Positions 27,849 through 37,482 of a DNA stretch of 64,000 bases are shown in pieces (positions within the stretch are counted from its first letter, which is position 1; every line of letters starts with the position of its first letter). The translations under genes were made by a program, and so were the position numbers. The stretch is from Anaerotruncus sp. (GTDB lineage: Bacteria > Bacillota > Clostridia > Oscillospirales > Acutalibacteraceae): contig CP091724.1 of NCBI GenBank assembly GCA_022009795.1, forward strand, positions 1,339,501-1,403,500, written 5' to 3'. Under the pieces are notes generated by a model. It worked only from the letters and a program-made list of their open reading frames with translations, was not told where the DNA came from and ran no database searches.

Positions 27849-28850
27849 ATGATCGGCGAACGGCAAGGCACAATATTATCTTTGATAATAGACAGTTATA
27901 TTAAAAACGGCGAGCCCATCGGCTCAAAAACCCTTGCAGGCCTTTTGCCATACAAAATATCCAGCGCCACAATAAGAAATGAAATGGCACGGCTTGCCGA
28001 GCTTGGCTTTTTAAAGCAAATGCACACAAGCGGCGGCAGAATACCGAGCAACGCTTCATACAGATATTATGTTGATAATCTTATGATTCCGAAACCGCTG
28101 ACGGCATTTGAAAAGCAAGCGGCGGCTGAAAGGCTTTCGGTTAACGCAAGCGACCCGGAAAGGTTGCTGAAGGATGCCGTTTCACTGCTTCAGCAGGAAA
28201 CACATTGCACGGCGTTTTACGATGCAATTGAGGATTCGCTCGATTGCATTCAGGGTGTGGATATTATTCCCGCAGGAAACGGAAAGGCAATGATTGTTAT
28301 GCTTTCCGTAGGCGGAAAAATCAAATCATCCGTTTGCAAAATCGATTGCCCCGTTGACGATGATTTTAAAGCGCTTTTTTACTACACAATGCGCGAGTAT
28401 TTCATAGGCGTGCCGCTTTCGGAAATAAATCCGGCATTGTTGCAAAAAACGGTTACGCTGCTCGGCACAAGGCTGTTTGACATGCTGCCGGCGCTCACAA
28501 GCCTTTGTGCTTTATGTGCCGAGGCTGCGCAAGGCGCGGTTTATTTCGGCGGAGAAACAAATCTGCTGAGCCACGAAGAGCTTGGAAACGAAGTTTACAG
28601 AATCCTTTCCTTTTTGGCAGACAGAGAAAATGCCGCGGCAACATTTGAAAAATATCCCGCAAGCGAAAACGGATTAAGCCTTTTCATAGGGCGCGAAAAT
28701 TTGTACCCGCTGCTTAAAAATACGGCAACGGTGCTCACAAGAGTGGGCTACAACAACGGCCAATCCGCTTTAATAGGCATTATAGGCTCCACAAGAATCG
28801 ATTATGCATCGATTTTTGCCGAGAGCAGAATATATAATGAAAACAGTTAA
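27849..28850 (+). CDS. hrcA: Heat-inducible transcription repressor HrcA
   Basis: Represses chaperone genes through CIRCE and is reactivated by GroEL. The N-terminal winged helix (ERQGTILSLIIDSYIKNGEPIGSKTLAG, SSATIRNEMARLAELGFLKQMHTSGGRIP) is textbook. The GAF-like core and the C-terminal IGRENLYPLLKNTATVLTRVGYNNGQSALIGIIGSTRIDYA complete it. 334 residues, intact frame. Start at 27849, with GGCGGTGG 8 nt upstream. First gene of hrcA-grpE-dnaK-dnaJ, about 30 nt before grpE. Confidence 0.97.
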   Translation: MIGERQGTILSLIIDSYIKNGEPIGSKTLAGLLPYKISSATIRNEMARLAELGFLKQMHTSGGRIPSNASYRYYVDNLMIPKPLTAFEKQAAAERLSVNASDPERLLKDAVSLLQQETHCTAFYDAIEDSLDCIQGVDIIPAGNGKAMIVMLSVGGKIKSSVCKIDCPVDDDFKALFYYTMREYFIGVPLSEINPALLQKTVTLLGTRLFDMLPALTSLCALCAEAAQGAVYFGGETNLLSHEELGNEVYRILSFLADRENAAATFEKYPASENGLSLFIGRENLYPLLKNTATVLTRVGYNNGQSALIGIIGSTRIDYASIFAESRIYNENS

Positions 28851-28879
28851 AAATTATCTTCAAAGAGGAGGCGTGGAAT

Positions 28880-29422
28880 TTGAGTAAAAAAGAAAAAGAA
28901 GCAAAAGAGGAAAAAGAGCCGCAGGAAAAGGCTGAAAAAACCGCAAAAGCTTCTGAAAAAAAGGATGAAAAGAAAAAATCCGAAACAGATATGCTCAAGG
29001 AGCAGCTTGAGGAAGCAAACGACAAATTTCTCAGGCTGAATGCAGAATACCAAAACTTTAAAAGAAGAAGTGAAAAAGAAAAGCAAGAAACATACAGCTT
29101 TGCAAAGGTTGACATAATCAAAGAGCTTTTACCCGTTATAGACAATCTGGAAAGAGCGATTGCAAGCGACGGCAACAATGATTATGACGGCTTAAAAAAA
29201 GGCGTTGAAATGACCTTTGACAGCTTAATGACAACACTTTCAAAATTGGGAATTGAGGTTTACGGCGAAAGCGGAGAAACCTTTGATCCGAATCTTCACA
29301 ATGCGGTTATGCATATTGAGGACGATAAATATAAAGACGGCGAAATCGTGGATGTTTATCAAAAAGGCTACAAAGCGGGTGAAAAAGTTATTCGCCCCGC
29401 CATGGTTCGCTCGGCAAACTAA
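28880..29422 (+). CDS. grpE: Nucleotide exchange factor GrpE
   Basis: Releases ADP from DnaK. A Lys/Glu-rich disordered N-terminus (1-35) leads into a long coiled coil (DMLKEQLEEANDKFLRLNAEYQNFKRRSEKE) and the beta-domain (IEVYGESGETFDPNLHNAVMHIE, YQKGYKAGEKVIRPAMVRSAN). 180 residues, intact. The start is a TTG at 28880 with AGAGGAGG upstream; no ATG or GTG fits. Confidence 0.97.
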   Translation: MSKKEKEAKEEKEPQEKAEKTAKASEKKDEKKKSETDMLKEQLEEANDKFLRLNAEYQNFKRRSEKEKQETYSFAKVDIIKELLPVIDNLERAIASDGNNDYDGLKKGVEMTFDSLMTTLSKLGIEVYGESGETFDPNLHNAVMHIEDDKYKDGEIVDVYQKGYKAGEKVIRPAMVRSAN

Positions 29423-29456
29423 ATTAAAAAAACTATTTAACGGAGGATATAATATT

Positions 29457-31298
29457 ATGGCTAAAATTATTGGTATTGACTTAGGTACAACAAACAGCTG
29501 TGTAAGCGTTATCGAAGGCGGCGAGCCCGTTGTTATTCCTAACGCCGAAGGCGCAAGAACAACACCGTCCGTAGTTGCATTCAGCAAAGACGGCGAAAGA
29601 ATGGTTGGCAATGTTGCAAAACGCCAGGCTATCACCAACCCGGACAGAACAATCAGCTCAATAAAAAGGCACATGGGCTCCGACTACAAAGTTGATATAG
29701 ACGGCAAAGCATACACCCCGCAGGAAATTTCCGCAATCATTCTTCAAAAGCTTAAATCCGACGCAGAAAGCTACCTTGGCGAAAAAGTTACCGAAGCGGT
29801 TATCACCGTTCCCGCATACTTTACCGACTCTCAGCGCCAGGCAACAAAGGATGCGGGCAAAATCGCAGGCCTTGATGTTAAAAGAATCATCAACGAGCCC
29901 ACGGCTGCCGCACTTGCATTCGGCATTGATAAGGAAGACGACCAAAAAGTTATGGTTTACGACCTCGGCGGCGGCACATTCGATGTTTCCATCATTGAAA
30001 TGGGCGACGGCGTTCAGGAGGTTCTTGCAACGGCAGGCAACAACCGCCTCGGCGGCGACGACTTTGATAAAAAAAGGTCATGGACTGGATTGTTTCCGAA
30101 TTCAAGAAAAACAAACGGCATTGACCTTTCGGGCGACAAGATGGCAATGCAGCGCGTTAAAGAAGCGGCAGAGAAGGCAAAGATTGACCTTTCAGGCATG
30201 ACAACCGCTCAGATTTCTCTTCCCTTCATCACACAGGATGCAACAGGCCCGAAGCATTTGGATCTTACTCTTACAAGAGCACAATTCAACCAAATGACAG
30301 CAGACCTTGTTGAAAAAACAATGGGACCGGTTCGCCAGGCTATGTCAGACAGCGGCCTTTCAATGAACGAAATAGACAAGATTTTGCTTGTTGGCGGCTC
30401 AACCCGTATTCCGGCAGTTCAGGAAGCTATTGAAAAGTTCAGCGGCAAAAAGCCCTTTAAGGGAATCAACCCGGATGAATGTGTTGCAATGGGTGCAGCT
30501 CTTCAGGGCGGCGTTCTCGGCGGCGATGTTAAGGGACTTCTTCTTCTTGATGTTACTCCCCTTTCACTCGGCATTGAAACAATGGGCGGCGTAAACACCG
30601 TTATCATTGAAAGAAACACCACCATTCCCACAAAGAAATCGCAGATTTTCTCCACAGCGGCAGATAACCAAACCTCCGTTGAGGTTCATGTTCTTCAGGG
30701 CGAAAGACAATTTGCCAAAGATAACAAAACTCTCGGTATGTTCCACCTTGACGGCATTATGCCTGCACGCCGCGGTGTGCCGCAAATCGAAGTAACCTTT
30801 GACATTGACGCAAACGGCATTGTTCATGTTTCCGCAAAGGATCTCGGCACAGGCAAAGAGCAGCATATCAGCATTACGGCTTCCTCCAACATGAGCAAGG
30901 AAGACATTGAAAAGGCTGTTCAGGATGCAGAGAAATTTGCAGAAGAGGATAAGAAAAAGAGAGAGGCTGTTGACCTTAAAAACGGCGCAGAGCAGCTTGC
31001 TTATCAAACAGACCAACTTATCTCCGAAAACGGCGATAAATTCAGCGCAGATGATAAATCCGCACTTGAAACAAAATCCGCAGCTCTTAAAGAAGCTCTT
31101 AAGGGCGAAGATCTTGACGCTATAAAGGCCGCGCAGGACGATTTACAGAATAAGTTCTACGAGGTTTCACAAAAGCTTTATCAGGCTGCTCAGGCTGCCC
31201 AGGGTGCGCAGGGTGCTCCCGGCGCAGATCAGGGCGCTCAGGGCGGTGCAGACCAAGGCTACACCGATGCCGACTACACCGAGGTTGACGACAACTGA
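29457..31298 (+). CDS. dnaK: Chaperone DnaK (local compensated frame break)
   Basis: Hsp70 ATPase. Phosphate 1 GIDLGTTNSCV, phosphate 2 VYDLGGGTFDVSI, and the adenosine motif VGGSTRIPAVQEAI are intact; the substrate-binding domain and a lid ending in an Ala/Gln/Gly-rich tail with TDADYTEVDDN follow. About 613 residues. ATG 29457 with CGGAGG upstream. Between about 30070 and 30110 the open frame reads RSWTGLFPNSRK where DnaK should have VMDWIVSEFKK: two nearby indels cancel, so the gene looks open but a dozen residues are wrong. Confidence 0.97.
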   Translation: MAKIIGIDLGTTNSCVSVIEGGEPVVIPNAEGARTTPSVVAFSKDGERMVGNVAKRQAITNPDRTISSIKRHMGSDYKVDIDGKAYTPQEISAIILQKLKSDAESYLGEKVTEAVITVPAYFTDSQRQATKDAGKIAGLDVKRIINEPTAAALAFGIDKEDDQKVMVYDLGGGTFDVSIIEMGDGVQEVLATAGNNRLGGDDFDKKRSWTGLFPNSRKTNGIDLSGDKMAMQRVKEAAEKAKIDLSGMTTAQISLPFITQDATGPKHLDLTLTRAQFNQMTADLVEKTMGPVRQAMSDSGLSMNEIDKILLVGGSTRIPAVQEAIEKFSGKKPFKGINPDECVAMGAALQGGVLGGDVKGLLLLDVTPLSLGIETMGGVNTVIIERNTTIPTKKSQIFSTAADNQTSVEVHVLQGERQFAKDNKTLGMFHLDGIMPARRGVPQIEVTFDIDANGIVHVSAKDLGTGKEQHISITASSNMSKEDIEKAVQDAEKFAEEDKKKREAVDLKNGAEQLAYQTDQLISENGDKFSADDKSALETKSAALKEALKGEDLDAIKAAQDDLQNKFYEVSQKLYQAAQAAQGAQGAPGADQGAQGGADQGYTDADYTEVDDN

Positions 31299-31334
31299 TA
31301 AAAGGCTTTAAAACCTTTCCCCTTTCATATACAC

Positions 31335-31364
31335 GGCGGGAACGATCAAGCGGTCGTTCCCGCC
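31335..31364 (+). other. Stem-loop in the dnaK-dnaJ intergenic region
   Basis: GGCGGGAACGA / TCGTTCCCGCC perfect 11-bp stem, 8-nt loop, no T-tract; a second short hairpin GCCGGCACAATGCCGGC follows at about 31388-31404. Likely an mRNA processing or stability element inside the operon rather than a terminator. Confidence 0.55.
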
Positions 31365-31439
31365 AAAGCGTGTTATATTTATCCCCGCCGGCACAATGCC
31401 GGCTAACGCGTTTATCGCTATCACACACAGGAGGAAAAT

Positions 31440-32597
31440 ATGCCTGAAGAAAAACGAGATTATTACGAGGTGCTCGGAGTTCAAAAAGGGTGCTACCGAA
31501 GACGAAATAAAAAAAGCATACAGGAAAACGGCTAAAAAATACCACCCCGATTTGCACCCGGACGATAAAGAAGCAGAAGAAAAATTCAAGGAATGCAACG
31601 AAGCATACGAAGTGCTTTCGGACCCGGATAAAAAAAGCAAGATACGACCAATTCGGCTTTGCCGGAGTTGACCCGAATTACGGCGCGGGTGCCGGCGGAT
31701 ACGGCGGCAACGGCTTCGGATTTGACGGCGATATCGATTTGGGCGATATATTCTCTTCCTTCTTCGGCGGAGGCGGCGGCTTCGGCGGCTTTGGCAGCAG
31801 AAATCCGAATGCTCCGCAGCGAGGCAGAGACATACAAATTTCAATCAACATCACCTTTGAAGAAGCTGCAAAGGGCTGCAAAAAGACTGTTGAAGTGCCC
31901 AGAGTTGAGGATTGCAGCGAATGCGGCGGCAGCGGTGCGGCAAAAGGCTCGGAAGCCAAAACCTGCCCCGACTGCGGCGGTAAGGGCTATGTTAACGTTC
32001 AAAACAGAATGGGCTTCACCGTGGTTTCATCACAGCGCCAGTGCACAAAGTGCGGCGGCCACGGCAAGATAATCGACAACCCCTGCCCCAAATGCGGCGG
32101 CAAGGGCAAGGTAAGGCGCAGAAAGAAAATCGAAGTTTCCGTGCCCGCAGGCATCAGTGAAGACAGAATTTTAACAATGCGCGGCCTCGGCGACAGCGGC
32201 TTTAACGGCGGCCCGGCAGGCGACCTTAAAATCATTGTAAACATCAAAAAGCACCCTTACTTCACGCGTGAGGGCTATAATGTTTGGTTTGACAAGCATG
32301 TTTCCATAGTTGAGGCAACGCTCGGCGCAGAGCTTGAAGTGCCCACACTTGACGGTAATGTTAAATACAATATGCCGGCAGGCACACAGCCGGGCGATGT
32401 TTTCAAGCTCAAAGGCAAAGGGTATTCAAAGGCTTAATTCCGTTGGCAAGGGCGATCAATTCGTGCGCATAATTGTTGATATTCCAAAGAATATTTCATC
32501 CGAGCAGAAAGATCTGCTTATGCAGTTCGACAAAACCTATAAAGCTCCGAAAAGCAGCGGCAAGGAAGGCTTTTTCGATAAATTTAAGAAAAAATAA
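31440..32597 (+). CDS. dnaJ: Chaperone DnaJ (frame breaks)
   Basis: Hsp40 co-chaperone. J domain with YHPDLHPDD (HPD triad), Gly-rich linker GGGGGFGGFG, four zinc motifs (CSECGGSG, CPDCGGKG, CTKCGGHG, CPKCGGKG) and the C-terminal substrate domains ending DKFKKK. About 385 residues. ATG 31440 after AGGAGGAAAAT. Breaks near 31485, 31645 and 32427. Last gene of the heat-shock operon; followed directly by a terminator. Confidence 0.96.
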
Positions 32598-32598
32598 G

Positions 32599-32635
32599 AA
32601 AAGCTTCGGTGTTTTTTAAATACCGAAGCTTTTTT
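32599..32635 (+). terminator. Terminator of the hrcA operon
   Basis: AAAGCTTCGGT / ACCGAAGCTTT stem and T6 immediately after the dnaJ stop. Confidence 0.88.
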
Positions 32636-32830
32636 GCGCACTTTTGCAGGCACTTTAAGCAGTCGGGAGTCGAACCCGATATGCCTAAAACGGGACGACG
32701 CGGCGACTTTTCGCATTTTTGTCCTTGCCGTGCGTTATAAACAGTGTGTTGATTATGGCTTTACAAGCACACAAATAAGTGTTAATATATTTTTGCCGAG
32801 CGGCAAAAAAATTATAACGGAAGTTTTTTA

Positions 32831-33357
32831 ATGGCACACCCGATAAAGCATTTTATAACAATCACAAAGCACCGCCACAGAGTTATGCTGCACTGCTTTA
32901 AAGCAGGCATTCCCTTTCAGGGGCTTACACATGATCTTTCAAAATATTCGCCCACGGAATTTATTCCCGGCGCAAAATATTACCTTGGCAATCGTTCGCC
33001 TAACGAAGCGGAAAGAATTGAAAAAGGATATTCTGCGGCGTGGCTGCATCATAAAGGCAGAAACCGCCATCATTATGAATACTGGATGGATTACAGCACA
33101 AAAAAACAAAGCGCCTTGAGCCGATTGAAATGCCGACAAAATATTTGAAAGAAATGTTTTTGCGACAGAGTGGCGGCAAGTAAAATTTATCAGGGCAAGA
33201 ATTACACCGAGGTGCACCCTCTTGAATATTTTTTTCCCGCGCGAAAACAAGGATTATAATGCACCCGAAAACAGCAGAAAAGCTTGAGCGGCTGCTTGTG
33301 ATGCTGAAAGAAAAGGGAGAAAAGGAAACCTTTGCATATATCAGAAAAATGAAATAA
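32831..33357 (+). CDS. DUF5662 family protein (frame breaks)
   Basis: Conserved clostridial protein of unknown function. Motifs: KHRHRVMLHCFKAGI, GLTHDLSKYSPTEF, the GNRSPNEAER...GYSAAWLHHKGRNRHHYEYWMDY core rich in histidines, EMPTKYLKEMF and a C-terminal TFAYIRKMK. The several His/Asp residues suggest a metal-binding, possibly HD-like fold; that is inference. About 175 residues. Breaks near 33110, 33170 and 33235. ATG at 32831 without a strong ribosome binding site. Confidence 0.8.
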
Positions 33358-33360
33358 GCC

Positions 33361-33397
33361 AAAGGGCAGAAAGCATTTTAAGCTTTCTGCCCTTTTA
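33361..33397. terminator. Bidirectional terminator
   Basis: AAAGGGCAGAAAGC / GCTTTCTGCCCTTTT between the convergent DUF5662 and eutC genes. Confidence 0.85.
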
Positions 33398-33402
33398 TAA
33401 TT

Positions 33403-34092
33403 TCAACGCAAGACCGCCCGCCTTTTTGCGCAATCATTTTTAATAACTTCGGAAATATAAGCCGCAGCTTCAACGGGAGGCATGCCGATTTTGCTTATAT
33501 TTGAAACAACCGTGTAATCGCTTTCGCTCATATCCGGATGAGGCTTATATGCCAAATAAGCGCTCATGCTTTCATCCGTTATAAGCCCGGGGCGCTCGCC
33601 TATGAGCACGCACACAACCTTTGCATTGAGAAGCGGGCCGATTTCGCGCGCTGTATTTACCCTGCAATAGCGAACGAAAAACGGCTTGCCGACGGATATA
33701 CCGTCATCCTCCAACGCCATTTTTAAAAGCGGAAGCATATCGCAGCAATTTGCCCCGATTGCCGGAGCGGAAAGACCATCGCCGCAATAAATTTGCACAT
33801 CCGCGCCGATCGTGACATTTTGCCTTAGTATTTCTTTTTCTGAATCGTCAAAATGCCTGCCCCAATCAGGGCGCGTTATCATATCATATTTGTTTTTGCA
33901 TTTTGTGCGCACCTCGAAAAGACCGAGCTTTTCAAGAGTTTCTTGCGAAACCTCCGTCATAACCGCATCGTTTGCCGCGGCATGCGCCGCACGAAAATCA
34001 AGGTATTTTTGTGTTTTATACCTGCTGCCCGCCCTGCCGATTTGAAGCCTTGCGGGAGTGCGTGCGGCAAGCGAATCAAAATAATCCGACAT
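33403..34092 (-). CDS. eutC: Ethanolamine ammonia-lyase small subunit
   Basis: Light chain of the adenosylcobalamin enzyme that splits ethanolamine into acetaldehyde and ammonia. Hallmarks: TPARLQIGRAGSRY, DFRAAHAAANDAV, the VQIYCGDGLSAPAI motif and FFVRYCRVNTAREIG, then VCVLIGERPGL. The N-terminal extension of enterobacterial EutC is short. 229 residues, intact. ATG 34092 with GGAGGG upstream, 15 nt after eutB. Confidence 0.95.
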   Translation of the reverse strand: MSDYFDSLAARTPARLQIGRAGSRYKTQKYLDFRAAHAAANDAVMTEVSQETLEKLGLFEVRTKCKNKYDMITRPDWGRHFDDSEKEILRQNVTIGADVQIYCGDGLSAPAIGANCCDMLPLLKMALEDDGISVGKPFFVRYCRVNTAREIGPLLNAKVVCVLIGERPGLITDESMSAYLAYKPHPDMSESDYTVVSNISKIGMPPVEAAAYISEVIKNDCAKRRAVLR

Positions 34093-34107
34093 AAAGCATT
34101 CCCTCCA

Positions 34108-35469
34108 TTAAAGAAAAACGCGCGGATTGCCGGCATTTTTGCCGAGCCTGCCGTTTTCCCAAATTCCGTATTTTTCAAGCCATTGCCTAAACGGCTCTAT
34201 CGGCGACAAATTAAGCATTTCCCTGATTGCCGCTATATCGTGGTAAGAGGTTGATTGATACATCAGCATAACATCATCGCTTTGCGGCACCGCCATAACA
34301 TAATGGCAGCCGGCAGAGGCGAGCATAACGAGCAGGCTGTCGCTGTCGTTCTGATCTGCCTTCATATGATTTGTGTAACAAATATCGCAGCCCATCGGCA
34401 GCCCGTGCATATGGCCGCAAAAATTATCCTCAAGCGCGGCGCGAATCAATTCCTTTGTATCATAAATATATTCGGGGCCTATAAAGCCCACAACAGTGTT
34501 AACAAGAAACGGCGAATAGTGCCTTGCAAGCCCGTAGCAACGCGATTCCATCACAAGCTGATCCGCGCCGTTGTGGGCGGACGATGAAAGCTCGCTTCCC
34601 TGCCCCGTTTCAAAATACATATAATTCGGACCTTCGGCGGTTGAATATTTTGCCATCAGTTCGTTTGCGTTTTCAAGCATATCAACATCGGTGCCGAATG
34701 AAGAAAGCGCCGCCTCACTGCCTGCGATTGACTGAAAACACAAATCCATAGGCACACCCTGCCTGAGCGCCTGAATTTGCGTTGTTATATGCGAAAGCAC
34801 GCAAATTTGCGTTGGTATTTCAAGCCTTGTTTTAACATCATTAAAAAGATTTAAAATATCCGCTGTGCTTTTAACCGTGTCAACAGCCGGATTAAGCCCC
34901 AAAACCGCATCTCCCGCGCCGTAAGAAAGCCCTTCCAAAAGCGATGCGGTTACTCCCTTAACATCATCCGTTGGGTGATTGGGCTGCAAGCGCACGGCAA
35001 AGGTGCCGGGCAAGCCGATTGTGGTGTTGCAATGGGCGGTTATGTGCAATTTGCGCGAAACATACATCAAATCAAGATTGCCCATCAGCTTTGCAAGCGC
35101 GGCGATAACCTCTGAGCTCATGCCCCGTGCAAGCGCCAAAATCTCATCACCGGCTGTCATATTATCAAGCACTTTTTCGCGCAGCTCGCCTATGGTGAGC
35201 TTTTTGATTTTTTCATATTGAGCAGTATCCAAATCATCAAGAATAATGCGGGTAACGCTGTCTTTTTCATATTCAACGGCGGGGGAATTTGTAACTTCCT
35301 CAACGGTTAAATCCGCAAGCACATATTTTGCCGCCACGCGCTCCTTGGCATTTTCCGCACCTATGCCCGCAAGTGTGTCGCCGCTTTTTTGCTCGTTTGC
35401 CTTTGCAAGCACTTCCTTAATGCTTTTAAATTCATAATTATGTCCAAAAAGCATTTTATTCATTTTCAT
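34108..35469 (-). CDS. eutB: Ethanolamine ammonia-lyase large subunit
   Basis: Catalytic TIM-barrel subunit. Begins MKMNKMLFGHNYEFKSIKE, then VLAKANEQKSGDTLAGI, LMYVSRKLHITAHCNTTIGLPGTF, the RLQPNHPTDD and NPAVDTV segments, ETGQGSELSSSAHNGADQ and HMHGLPMGCDICYTNH. 453 residues, normal length. Its own start is ATG 35469 with CGGAGG upstream. In the raw sequence it is in frame with eutA, but this results from an extra A in a run of seven (35497-35503); with six, EutA ends KTLVFGGKDNYENE and its TAA overlaps eutB by 14 nt. Confidence 0.95.
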   Translation of the reverse strand: MKMNKMLFGHNYEFKSIKEVLAKANEQKSGDTLAGIGAENAKERVAAKYVLADLTVEEVTNSPAVEYEKDSVTRIILDDLDTAQYEKIKKLTIGELREKVLDNMTAGDEILALARGMSSEVIAALAKLMGNLDLMYVSRKLHITAHCNTTIGLPGTFAVRLQPNHPTDDVKGVTASLLEGLSYGAGDAVLGLNPAVDTVKSTADILNLFNDVKTRLEIPTQICVLSHITTQIQALRQGVPMDLCFQSIAGSEAALSSFGTDVDMLENANELMAKYSTAEGPNYMYFETGQGSELSSSAHNGADQLVMESRCYGLARHYSPFLVNTVVGFIGPEYIYDTKELIRAALEDNFCGHMHGLPMGCDICYTNHMKADQNDSDSLLVMLASAGCHYVMAVPQSDDVMLMYQSTSYHDIAAIREMLNLSPIEPFRQWLEKYGIWENGRLGKNAGNPRVFL

Positions 35470-36828
35470 AATTGTCTTTTCCTCCGAACACAAGAGTTTT
35501 TTTACAACAACGGGAACAGCCTTGCCGCCCGCAACCGGTGCCCCGATATCAATATAATTCCCTCTGCGGCAATCAACGCCGTCGAAGCAAATAAACGGAT
35601 AGCCGGGCGGAAGCACGCGACGCAGACAAATTCCGAGAGCCTTCGAAAAATCCGCTTTGGCAACAACAACAACGGGTAAGCCTTTTTCAATCAATCGAGA
35701 GCAGCTTTTTGCAATATCCTTTGCAATGCACACCAAATCGCCGAAGCCTGGCACATCATCGCCCGGAAGCGAAACGGCACACATTTCCGAGCCTATTCTT
35801 GAAAAATCCGAAACGCATTCAAGATTTTTTATAGGAAGCTCAACATTTGAATATTCGATTGTGCTTCCCGAAATATCCATGCTGAAATTCCCCGCGCCTA
35901 TAACGGTTGCTCTGATTGGACTTGAGGCCGAATTTATAATCTTTGCAGGATATGAAAGGCTGCTTTTTCTTATTGCAGCCGCAAGCTGATAACCTATATC
36001 GCCGAAATCCGCACGGCAGCCGCCGCAATCGGCAAAGCATTCGGCAACACCGCCCGAAAACGAAACCGACTCAGGCACATATTTGCCGCACGGCAAAGAA
36101 TCCGTTATGCAATAACCGGGCACGCTGCCGCAAGAAAAAACGGCATTTTTAATAATATCCGCAGCAGCATTGCACAACTTCTCCGTTTCGGCAAAATCCG
36201 AGATTGATTTAACGGTTATTCCGTTATCTGCACACAAGCGCTCCATCTCAGGAGTCAGCGTTGCTTTTCCGCTTTTATCAAAGCGCACAAGCCTGCCTCC
36301 GATATTAAGGCAGCAATCATCCACGCAATCGCCATCTTTAAAATAAGAAATATTTGTTGTGCCGCCGCCTATATCTATATTTGCGGTTACCATGCCGCTT
36401 TGCTCGCTGAATTTATCGGCGCCTGCGCCCTTGCCGGAAAGATAAGATTCAAGCTGCGAGCCTGCCTGCGCCGCTATAAAATTACCTGAATATTCCGCTA
36501 TATCGGCAAGCACCTGCTTTGCATTTTCTTTTTTTGAGGATTCGCCGGTTATAATAACGGCGCCCGAATCGAAATCTTCCTTTTTAAAGCCGGCCGAAGC
36601 ATATTCTTTTTTTATTATCTCGGCAACCTTTGCGCCGTTTATATTACCGCTTTCATCAAGGGGCGTAAAATAAATTTTGCTTTCATAGATTATTTCCTTA
36701 TTGGTTATCACGGCATGGGGAACGGTGCCGAAACCGCCTTCAACGGCAATTCCTATGCGGCTGATTATCAAATGCGTTGTTGTGGTGCCCACATCAATGC
36801 CCGCACTTAAAAGAATTTGATTTTCCAT
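35456..36828 (-). CDS. eutA: Ethanolamine ammonia-lyase reactivating factor
   Basis: Actin/Hsp70-like ATPase that exchanges damaged cobalamin in EutBC. GIDVGTTTTHLI phosphate loop, TGESSKKENA, the IDIGGGTTNISYF motif, GFGDLVCIAKDIA and a C-terminus KTLVFGG after correcting one base. About 457 residues. ATG 36828 after AAGGAAGCTGT. First gene of eutA-eutB-eutC. A terminator hairpin ends only 17 nt before this start codon, so expression may depend on antitermination. No microcompartment or eutVW genes are in the window. Confidence 0.93.
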
Positions 36829-36845
36829 ACAGCTTCCTTTTTATC

Positions 36846-36877
36846 AAAAAAAGCCGACCTGCATTAAGCAAGCCGGC
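36846..36877 (-). terminator. Terminator directly before eutA
   Basis: Minus-strand GCCGGCTTGC / GCAGGTCGGC (10 bp, two wobble pairs, 5-nt loop) then T7. It ends the gtrA transcript, and no promoter fits between it and eutA. Confidence 0.75.
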
Positions 36878-36897
36878 AAACAACATCGTTTTTCGGT

Positions 36898-37482
36898 TTA
36901 ATTCTGTGCCTCTTCAGCCTGCTTGGCAGCTTTTGCAGCCTTTTCAGCCTCAATGGTGGATTTCTTTTTTCTGTGGATTATAAAGCGATTGCAAGGATAA
37001 GTCCACAAAGTGGGAATAGCCATTCCGATAAGCTTTATAACAAGATCGGCAAAATTGCCTGTTAAATTATGGCTTGCGGCAAAGGTTTGCATTGCAGAGC
37101 CTATCCAGCCGTTTGCAAAAATGGTGAAAACCACCATAATGAAATACAAAATTATGCTGAGTGTGGGATTTACATCTGCCTTAAAGGTGATTTTGCGATT
37201 TAAGATAAATGCAATCAAATAACCGACTGTTGTGGAAATCAAATAGGTGTAAAGATAGCCCTTTGATTCAATGCCGATCATATTGAGTGCGGGGCTTGTG
37301 ATTGCAACGCTTGTAAGCGAAGCAAAAACAGTGTTTAAAAGCAACATATGCACCACAAGCTCAATTGCAGAGGAGCCGCCGCCAGCAATTGAAAAATTTT
37401 ATAAATTTCCATATTTCTGCGTGTTTTTTTCCGTCCATTTCACAAAGGGATTATTCTTTTTATCCGTTTTTTTCTCGCTCAT
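36898..37482 (-). CDS. GtrA-family membrane protein (frame broken)
   Basis: Small four-helix membrane protein family proposed to flip polyprenyl-linked sugars. Frame correction near 37400 joins the N-terminus (MSEKKTDKKNNPFVKWTEKN, then FIKFSIAGGGSSAIELVVHMLLL) to the published open part with SKGYLYTYLISTTVGYLIAFILNRKITF, ILYFIMVVFTIFANGWIG and WTYPCNRFIIHRKK; ends in an Ala/Lys/Glu-rich cytoplasmic tail. About 194 residues. ATG 37482 with AAAGGAGC. It overlaps or abuts the phosphoesterase gene. Confidence 0.85.

Noticed and set aside
32650..32700. A lone tRNA T-arm-like sequence (TCGGG-TTCGACT-CCCGA, minus strand) after dnaJ
   Set aside because: No matching acceptor stem, D-arm or anticodon arm could be found around it, and no tmRNA tag frame; treated as chance or an unidentifiable relic.
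34108..36828. A single 906-residue EutA-EutB fusion protein
   Set aside because: Removing one A from the seven-base run at 35497-35503 makes EutA end with the family-typical KTLVFGG and a TAA that overlaps eutB, and eutB has its own CGGAGG site and ATG. The fusion is a frame artefact.
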